Assembly (NCBI GenBank): GCA_021820165.1
Contig: JAKADW010000021.1
Span: forward strand, 1-12,293
Source of the DNA: Bacillota bacterium
GTDB taxonomy: Bacteria; Bacillota_E; Sulfobacillia; Sulfobacillales; Sulfobacillaceae
Direction of reading: 5' to 3'
DNA: 12,293 nt
Position numbers and translations under genes: made by a program
The notes under the pieces: generated by a model
Database searches by the model: none
What the model was told of the DNA's origin: nothing
What the model saw: the letters and a program-made list of their open reading frames with translations, nothing else
In this document: positions 7,658-12,293 of the stretch, piece after piece
Layout of the letters: each line of letters begins with the position of its first letter
Position numbering within the stretch: the first letter of the stretch is position 1

Positions 7658-7960
7658 ATGAAAATGGATAATCCGACCTTGAAACGTCATCTTCTTAAGG
7701 AACTGATCCGGCACCACTAGGGCGCAACACCAGAAACACTTGTAGAGACAACTGCCGATGACCATCGAGGCAACATTATCGACTGGCTCAACTGGCTGAC
7801 AGTAACCGGCCACTTAAAGCGGAAAGGGGACATGTTGACGCCGGCAGATTTAAGTCGACTGCAAGCCTTGCATGACGTGGGAGAAGTACGCCGCGACTTG
7901 CCCGTCTCTTTTGCCGACCCACAGCTCCTAAACTTCTTCTATGAGGGACAGAACCGGTAA
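7658..7960 (+). pseudogene. Broken small gene of unknown function, one in-frame amber codon
   Basis: Starting at the ATG at 7658, with GGAGGA at 7648-7653 four bases upstream, one frame stays open to TAA at 7958 except for a single TAG at 7718-7720. The product would be 20 residues (MKMDNPTLKRHLLKELIRHH), the amber codon, then 79 residues beginning GATPETLVETTADD and ending NFFYEGQNR. The helix-rich first half followed by a basic TGHLKRKGD turn could be a winged-helix DNA-binding fold, but this is only a guess and I recognise no family. A single C-to-T change from CAG would restore the gene. Alternatives are a recent pseudogene, amber readthrough or a sequencing error. No ATG, GTG or TTG soon after the stop allows obvious restart. 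Confidence 0.5.
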
Positions 7961-8435
7961 GCGACCGCACCCGTCCTTCGACGGATGCCCCAATTAGTTG
8001 GGTGATATGGTCCTTCTGGCGCAAATGATTCGACCGGAGGCCGGTGCGCGCGTTTACAATGACAGCGGGCGATCTTGTCGTTACCCAAGACAGACGGCTG
8101 GCCTATGTGCGTCCGAGAACGGTCACGGCACTCATCATGTCCAAGGGGCAGATTCAGAGAAACAGGCCCGAGTCGGTCCGTGCATTTCACTGATATTGTT
8201 GCGGGTGCTACCGGTTCCGTCAAGGCGTTTCGCGATGACAACCTGTTCAGCGTTTAGCCATGATGGCAGAGACGTTATCAGGTCTCGCGGAACCAATGGC
8301 GATAAGTTCCATGATGATTTTGCCGTTCGCGACGGGGCGATTGGTCACCCCGGGGTTTAATTTTCGTGAGCGCGTGTCACCACCCTGTGACGGCTCAATG
8401 CTGCAGGGCCCAATGAGGGGACTGTGGGGCAATAG
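7961..8435. other. Gene-poor region with short gene fragments
   Basis: No complete gene is supported here. A 44-codon frame at 8059-8193 (plus strand, begins MTAGDLVVTQDRRLAYVRPR) reads like protein, and an overlapping frame before it (MVLLAQMIRPEAGARVY from 8007) looks like a continuation in another phase, which suggests a frameshifted remnant. Neither has a well-placed ribosome binding site: the nearest GGAGG (8035-8039) is about 20 bases from the ATG. A minus-strand frame through the same bases looks less protein-like. A small inverted repeat CCGTC-CTTC-GACGG lies at 7971-7984. I see no insertion sequence ends, tRNA or CRISPR repeats. Confidence 0.45.
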
Positions 8436-8464
8436 GAGAACGCCGGGAGTGTCCCGGCGTTCTC
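8436..8464. terminator. Perfect 13-bp hairpin after the PBP gene
   Basis: GAGAACGCCGGGA (8436-8448) and TCCCGGCGTTCTC (8452-8464) form a perfect 13-bp stem with a 3-base loop. It begins 10 bases beyond the stop codon of the minus-strand penicillin-binding protein gene, the usual place for an intrinsic terminator. The bases that follow on the minus strand (CTATTGCC) are not T-rich. On the plus strand GTTTAAT follows. It may act in either direction, closing the minus-strand operon and blocking leftover plus-strand transcription. Confidence 0.7.
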
Positions 8465-8474
8465 GTTTAATCGC

Positions 8475-11045
8475 CTAACCTTTCCCGCCTCCCGCACTAC
8501 TGCTGGACGACGACGATGACGACGAAGGTGTATTGGACGTCGAGGGCGGCGTGGTGCTGCTCGTGCTCGACGACGGGGGCGTTGTCGTTGAGCTTGAGGG
8601 CGTTGAAGAACTAGACGAACTAGACGAACTGGACGAACTGGACGAACTAGACGTGTTTGAGGACGACGGACTGCTATTTGGCGTGCACCGAGTGGTCGGC
8701 GGCCATTGAGACGCGTCCCAGGGCGTCGGCTCCGGAGCTTTCCAGTTGGGCGGGGGTACCAAGAAGACCTGCGTTATGGCAGGACCGCACCCTGGCTGCC
8801 AAAGCACCTTGGGATGGGCGGCCAACACCTTCAATTTAATATGGGTGTGGCCGGTAGTCGTCGGTTGCGTCCCATTGATGAACCAGGCGCCCTCAATCTC
8901 GTTCTTGGGCGTAAGGGCACTAGCCAGCTTGCCCGACGTGATAGAAATATTGGGCACGTAGGTCATGCCGCTCGGACGGGTGAAGTGCTTGACTGGAATG
9001 TTTTCCGCTTGGTTCACCTGTTGCATAATCTGCTTCCAAATCGGCCCTGCGGCCGTGGCACCATAGGCGAGCCCATTCGGGGTGCTCGGTTGGCGGTACT
9101 CCCCGGTTTTATTGCCTTCCCAAACGCCGACGACCATTTGCGGCTCATATCCCAGGAACCAGGCATCCCGTTCGCCGTTGTTGGTTCCTGATTTAGCACC
9201 CGCAGGCCTTCCGATGCCGAGTTGGACACCAGTTGCATAAGCGCCGGGGCCTATGCCTGGAATCTCCTTCGGATACAGCACTCGTTCCATCATTTTTTCC
9301 ATGATGTAGGCTACCTGTGGGCTAAAGATCGAAGTCCCCTGAGGTTTTTGCGAGTAGACCACAGAGCCGTTGGCGTCGACCACCTTGGATATCCAGATTT
9401 GCTTCATAAGGGTCCCCCCGTTGGGGAAAGCAGCATAAGCGCGGGTCATTTCCTGCACATTAACGCCACCCTGGGTAAATCCGCCAATGGCAATGCCCGC
9501 ACTCTGCGCGTCCACGGGCGGCAGGGTGGTAATGCCAAACTTTTGGGTAGCGAAGTTGTAGCCGGTCTGAAGGCCAATTTGCTCCAAAAGGTGGACCGAG
9601 GCATCATTGTCGGAGATGGCTAACGCATCGCGCAGGTCAATATAGCCACGATAGATGCCGTCGTCGTTCTTCGGCCACCATTGGCCATTGACTTTTTGGG
9701 TCGGCACATCATCGATCACCGACATCTGCGTATAACCATTCATGATGGCTTCCGTGTACTCCATCAGAGGCTTAATCGCCGAGCCGCTGGAACGAAGTGC
9801 CTGCTTGCTGGTCGCTAAGTCTTGGCCAAAGACGGTATTGTAGGTGCGGCCGCCAATGACAGCCCAGACGGCGCCCGTTTTCGGGTTTTCCACCATGGTC
9901 GCCGCCTGATAGACGGGGTTGGATCCGAAATTGTAATTCATCCATTTGTCCACGGCGTTTTGCGCGATGTTGTAGACTGTGGGATCCAACTCGGTGTGAA
10001 TCTTCAGCCCGCCATTATAGATTTCCTGCTGGGTAAAGCCCTTCTTCTCCAGTAGGTTAATCACGTGTTGGATGTACCACGGGTAGGGAAACGGCGAAGC
10101 CTCCCCGGTCGTGGTGATTTTTTGCGGTGAGAGATGCAAGGGCGCATCGTAATAGGTCTTGACCTGAGAGGGCTTGATGTACCCGTATTTGGCCATTGCC
10201 TGCAGGACCTCGAGTTGCCGGGTTTTGGCCGCCTTATAATTGGCGATCGGGTCGTAAAGGGAGGGCGCCTGTGGCAGACCCGCCAAGACCGCCGCTTGGG
10301 GGATGGTGAGTTGGCTCGGCTTTTCATTGAAATAGGCCTTGGAGGCCGTGGCAATACCGTAGGCGCCGTCTCCGAGATAGACTTGGTTCAAGTACATATC
10401 AAGGATCTGCTGCTTAGGGTAGCTCCGTGCCAGTTCCAGCCCCAAAATAATTTCCTGAATTTTGTACGTGATGGTGCGGTTGTCGTGCAAGTAGAGCATC
10501 TTGGCCAACTGCTCGGTAATCGTGGATGCCCCTTGCAATGACCCGCGGTGCAAAAGGTCAACATAAGCCGCGCGAAAAATAGACCGGAGGTCAAACCCGT
10601 CATTGTGCCAAAAGTTGTGGTCCTCGATGGCCACCAAGGCATTCTGCATGTTGGGAGAGACAGCTTTTAAGGGGACATCGATCCGGTTGGTAGAAAGGTG
10701 CAGGGTCGCCACCGGCTTGCCAAACCGGTCATAGATCACCGAGTCTTGCCCGGCCGTGCTCAGACTGACCAGATTGCCAACCGGAGGCATGCTATGGAGA
10801 GCCTTCAAGGTTTCCCAGCCCGCCCCAGCAATACCTAAAACGGCCACGGCCGCAATGGCAAGGCCTACAGCGCGCCCCCAACGGAACCGTCGGGGAGTTT
10901 CGCTCTTGGGCTCTTTGCTTCGGGATGCACGTTTTTGGCTGGACTCCTTCACTGGCGCCGTCGCCGACTGGGGCATTTTACGCCCGCAATGACGGCAAAA
11001 TTGGGAGCCGGCACTGTTGTCTTGACCACATCGTGGGCAACGCAA
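8475..11045 (-). CDS. Class A penicillin-binding protein with N-terminal zinc ribbon and serine-rich tail
   Basis: A bifunctional peptidoglycan synthase (856 residues): it polymerises lipid II and cross-links stem peptides on the outer face of the membrane. Order of parts: zinc ribbon with Cys3, Cys6, Cys17, Cys20; basic linker; one membrane helix at about 58-79; glycosyltransferase (GT51) domain with Glu141 in EDHNFWHNDGFD, STITEQLAK (usually STITQQ) and Glu198 before YLNQVYLG; transpeptidase domain with Ser422-x-x-Lys425, SDN at 478-480 and KSG at 618-620 (usually KTG); an extra region to about 787 holding Cys753 and Cys787, the only other cysteines; and a Ser/Thr/Pro tail from 788. The TTG start, 1 base after the upstream stop, is chosen because the in-frame stop just before it allows nothing longer than an ATT start and only this start keeps the cysteines. 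A start at Met24 would remove the ribbon. Confidence 0.95.
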   Translation of the reverse strand: MRCPRCGQDNSAGSQFCRHCGRKMPQSATAPVKESSQKRASRSKEPKSETPRRFRWGRAVGLAIAAVAVLGIAGAGWETLKALHSMPPVGNLVSLSTAGQDSVIYDRFGKPVATLHLSTNRIDVPLKAVSPNMQNALVAIEDHNFWHNDGFDLRSIFRAAYVDLLHRGSLQGASTITEQLAKMLYLHDNRTITYKIQEIILGLELARSYPKQQILDMYLNQVYLGDGAYGIATASKAYFNEKPSQLTIPQAAVLAGLPQAPSLYDPIANYKAAKTRQLEVLQAMAKYGYIKPSQVKTYYDAPLHLSPQKITTTGEASPFPYPWYIQHVINLLEKKGFTQQEIYNGGLKIHTELDPTVYNIAQNAVDKWMNYNFGSNPVYQAATMVENPKTGAVWAVIGGRTYNTVFGQDLATSKQALRSSGSAIKPLMEYTEAIMNGYTQMSVIDDVPTQKVNGQWWPKNDDGIYRGYIDLRDALAISDNDASVHLLEQIGLQTGYNFATQKFGITTLPPVDAQSAGIAIGGFTQGGVNVQEMTRAYAAFPNGGTLMKQIWISKVVDANGSVVYSQKPQGTSIFSPQVAYIMEKMMERVLYPKEIPGIGPGAYATGVQLGIGRPAGAKSGTNNGERDAWFLGYEPQMVVGVWEGNKTGEYRQPSTPNGLAYGATAAGPIWKQIMQQVNQAENIPVKHFTRPSGMTYVPNISITSGKLASALTPKNEIEGAWFINGTQPTTTGHTHIKLKVLAAHPKVLWQPGCGPAITQVFLVPPPNWKAPEPTPWDASQWPPTTRCTPNSSPSSSNTSSSSSSSSSSSSSSSSTPSSSTTTPPSSSTSSTTPPSTSNTPSSSSSSSSSSAGGGKG
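8608..8652 (-). repeat. Five 9-bp tandem repeats encoding the poly-serine tail
   Basis: On the plus strand the unit GAACTAGAC or GAACTGGAC occurs five times in direct succession (A, A, G, G, A at the variable base). Read on the minus strand each unit encodes three serines, mostly with the pattern TCY-AGT-TCG, and the block gives a run of 16 serines. A second, trinucleotide-like run (GAC/GAT/GAA) at 8506-8526 encodes the last serine block. Repeats in phase with the codons can change copy number without a frameshift, so the tail length may vary between strains. Confidence 0.85.
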
Positions 11046-11046
11046 G

Positions 11047-11553
11047 CTAATCCCTCATCTCCTCTGTCGAGCGGTCGGATGCATCATCAGACGCTATGCC
11101 AGATGGTGGCTCTTCAAGATCTTCTCGCGTCGTTTCAGGCGCCTGCGACGCCGATACCGTGAGAACCAAGCCAAACAAGATCCAGGCGAGCGCGGGCCGA
11201 ATGTCGCCGACTAAGCCCACGATGAACCCCACGGCAGCAAAGGCTAATCCCATGATCCAAAGTAGACGCTTTAGGCTTAAACGGGCCCATAGTTGGGAAT
11301 AATCGCGGGGCTCCCGCCCCTCCGAGTCGGCGTCGATGAACGGCTCATCCTCGCCCCCGTCATCTGCCCCAACCTCGGTGGGGGTTGGCCGCCGACGGCG
11401 AAAACGGCGAGGTTCCTCATCGATGGCGATAGGAGCGACCTCCGGTTCCGCCATAGGCACCTGCCGTTCGGAAACCTCCAGCAGGTTTTTACCGCAGTTC
11501 GGACAAAACACACTATCGACTGGGATGTTCTCTCCACAGCTGCGACAAAACAT
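11047..11553 (-). CDS. Zinc-ribbon membrane protein of unknown function
   Basis: I do not recognise a named family. The 168-residue product has an N-terminal zinc ribbon (Cys3, Cys6, Cys17, Cys20), then an acidic stretch, an Arg-rich patch (residues 49-55), a second acidic stretch, and two hydrophobic helices at about 96-116 and 119-136 joined by a short GDIRP turn, ending in an acidic tail. If the ribbon binds metal it must be cytoplasmic, and both termini would then be inside. GAGGAG at 11561-11566 lies 7 bases before the ATG. Its stop is 1 base before the start of the penicillin-binding protein gene, so the two are almost certainly co-transcribed and coupled. The shared cysteine layout suggests a joint cytoplasmic partner or signal, which is inference. 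Confidence 0.85.
   Translation of the reverse strand: MFCRSCGENIPVDSVFCPNCGKNLLEVSERQVPMAEPEVAPIAIDEEPRRFRRRRPTPTEVGADDGGEDEPFIDADSEGREPRDYSQLWARLSLKRLLWIMGLAFAAVGFIVGLVGDIRPALAWILFGLVLTVSASQAPETTREDLEEPPSGIASDDASDRSTEEMRD
11051..11064 (-). promoter_or_regulatory. Ribosome binding site supporting the TTG start of the PBP gene
   Basis: On the minus strand GAGGAG (11064-11059) and GAGGGA (11056-11051) lie inside the last codons of the upstream gene. The second ends 5 bases before the TTG at 11045. This supports initiation there, and so the presence of the N-terminal zinc ribbon in the penicillin-binding protein. Their position inside the upstream gene implies translational coupling. Confidence 0.65.
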
Positions 11554-11620
11554 GGTATCGCTCCTCTTCAGGGTTTAACCCTCGTGTGATCGTTATGACA
11601 TCATTCGCGCAAAACGACAG

Positions 11621-11640
11621 TAATTGCAGCTAATTGTAGC
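11621..11640. repeat. Tandem 10-bp repeat over the promoter, possible operator
   Basis: TAATTGCAGC (11621-11630) is followed directly by TAATTGTAGC (11631-11640), differing at one base. The second copy contains the -10 hexamer and the first would lie at the transcription start. TAATTGCAG recurs at 12264-12272 over the start of the neighbouring regulator gene. A regulator binding here would block the promoter. Operator function is inferred. Confidence 0.45.
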
Positions 11641-11641
11641 A
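11633..11641 (-). promoter_or_regulatory. Extended -10 promoter for the zinc-ribbon/PBP operon
   Basis: The minus strand reads TGC-TACAAT (11641-11633), an extended -10 element (TGn then TACAAT, 5 of 6 matches). No good -35 is seen at 17-18 bases upstream, which is acceptable for extended -10 promoters. Transcription would start near 11626, leaving a leader of about 73 bases before the ATG at 11553. The element lies inside one copy of a 10-bp repeat that may be an operator. Confidence 0.55.
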
Positions 11642-11712
11642 TAAACCCAGAAAGGTAGACCTGGCGTTAAATGGCGGTCATCCCAAGTTTATGCCGACTG
11701 GGCGACGAATAC

Positions 11713-12264
11713 TTAATAGTGACGGATTAACTGAAGGATTTGATACATGGGGATTGATTGGCTATCTTTCTGAAAAGTTACCGGGTCTACCATAATCTGA
11801 TGGGTACCGGATACCATGCGTAACCTAAGCTGCATACCGTCGGCCCCGTGGGCGACCAGCCAGGGGCTTTTAACATTGGGGTCGATGGCACTCAACACCA
11901 GCAAGTCTTGGGGAAGAATGGAAAGCATGGGTGGGCCGGAATAGCGCCAAATTAATTCGGCCGGGGCGCCGCTGGGAACGGCGAGGGTGTCGCCTTCAAA
12001 AAGCGGTTGGCCGTCCATGGTCCACTGGTCGGTGACGGGCAACCGACCATAGAGGCCTTTGGTTTCCTCCATTGTCTCCCGGGGAGGAAGATACTGCCCG
12101 TGCAGTACCGCCTTTTTAAAGGCATTGAGGCCACTATAATGGGACTTGTGCAACCAATAATAGACCGTCTTCTCTTCGGCATAGCCGAGACGCCTAGCAA
12201 TGCGGGCGGCCGTAATCAGAGGGTCTTCAAGAATGAGATTGGCAATTTGGTCGATAACCTGCAT
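11713..12264 (-). CDS. Helix-turn-helix protein with LexA/CI-like (S24) C-terminal domain lacking catalytic residues
   Basis: This 183-residue protein is probably a transcription regulator. Residues 16-42 (begins PLITAARIARRLG) look like a helix-turn-helix. Residues about 88-165 resemble the S24 fold of LexA and phage CI proteins: FEGDTLAVPSG, then ILPQDLLVLSA, then PWLVAHGADGMQLRLRM. At the place of the nucleophile motif (GDSM) the sequence is GPPM, and where the catalytic Lys is expected it has Arg or Leu, so self-cleavage is unlikely. The ATG at 12264 has AAGAAGGGCG about 13 bases upstream, a rather long spacing, and overlaps the inverted repeat at 12259-12272. It is read in the same direction as the zinc-ribbon operon, with a 159-base gap. 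Targets are unknown. The fold call is by eye. Confidence 0.6.
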   Translation of the reverse strand: MQVIDQIANLILEDPLITAARIARRLGYAEEKTVYYWLHKSHYSGLNAFKKAVLHGQYLPPRETMEETKGLYGRLPVTDQWTMDGQPLFEGDTLAVPSGAPAELIWRYSGPPMLSILPQDLLVLSAIDPNVKSPWLVAHGADGMQLRLRMVSGTHQIMVDPVTFQKDSQSIPMYQILQLIRHY

Positions 12265-12272
12265 AATTGCAG
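12259..12272. promoter_or_regulatory. Inverted repeat over the regulator start codon, possible autoregulatory site
   Basis: CTGCA (12259-12263) and TGCAG (12268-12272) form a perfect inverted repeat with spacer TAAT, covering the ATG of the helix-turn-helix gene (12262-12264). Its right half is the TAATTGCAG element also found in the promoter of the zinc-ribbon/PBP operon. This is a plausible binding site of the regulator itself. Only sequence similarity supports it. Confidence 0.4.
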
Positions 12273-12293
12273 ATTTCGCCCTTCTTAAGCCGG

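Noticed and set aside
7332..7671. Two overlapping open frames of about 70 codons each
   Set aside because: No ribosome binding site, motif or family resemblance, and the overlapping frames are equally good, so neither is supported.
8506..8652. Possible CRISPR array from the repeated GAACTAGAC-like units
   Set aside because: The units are 9 bp, contiguous, without spacers, and in phase with serine codons of the PBP gene.
8706..10541. Several plus-strand open frames opposite the penicillin-binding protein gene
   Set aside because: They are antisense shadows; the minus-strand frame has complete GT51 and transpeptidase motifs.
11571..11581. GGGTTTAACCC inverted repeat just upstream of the zinc-ribbon gene
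   Set aside because: Only 4-5 bp per arm with almost no loop; too small to claim as an operator or hairpin.

Overview
The window looks like a chromosomal segment of a Gram-positive (Bacillota) bacterium of moderately high GC. The signs are a FapR-type regulator at the left edge, a type II fatty-acid synthesis (FASII) cluster in Firmicutes order, strong purine-rich ribosome binding sites, and use of GTG and TTG starts. The overall style resembles Sulfobacillus-like acidophilic Firmicutes. That genus-level guess is an inference and was not tested by any search.

Positions 1-7208, all on the plus strand, hold a lipid-synthesis operon: fapR (3' part only), plsX, fabH, a DegV/FakB-family gene, fabD, fabG, acpP, fabF and rnc. 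The first five genes overlap one another by 4-8 bases and are probably translationally coupled. A good sigma-A-type promoter lies at the end of fabD (TTGAAC, 17 bases, TATAAT) and could drive fabG-acpP-fabF-rnc separately. Together the genes make acyl-ACP (FabH, FabD, FabG, ACP, FabF) and pass acyl chains to phospholipid synthesis (PlsX). They may also take up fatty acids as acyl-phosphate (DegV/FakB), under malonyl-CoA-sensing FapR. RNase III closes the operon, followed by a GC-rich hairpin.

Positions 7209-8474 are a gene-poor, apparently decayed stretch. The best gene-like trace is a roughly 100-codon frame with a good ribosome binding site, broken by one amber codon. A perfect 13-bp hairpin closes the region.

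Positions 8475-12264, all on the minus strand, hold three genes. The promoter-distal one is a class A penicillin-binding protein with two unusual ends: an N-terminal cytoplasmic CxxC-CxxC zinc ribbon, and a serine-rich extracellular tail encoded by a 9-bp tandem repeat. Upstream, and 1 base away, is a small membrane protein whose zinc ribbon has exactly the same cysteine positions. Before that, separated by a promoter-bearing gap, is a helix-turn-helix protein with a C-terminal domain resembling S24 (LexA/CI-like) folds but lacking the catalytic Ser and Lys. A shared TAATTGCAG element occurs in the promoter of the zinc-ribbon/PBP operon and over the start codon of the regulator gene, which suggests possible co-regulation. 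The paired zinc-ribbon membrane proteins, one of them a peptidoglycan synthase, are the most likely new biology here.
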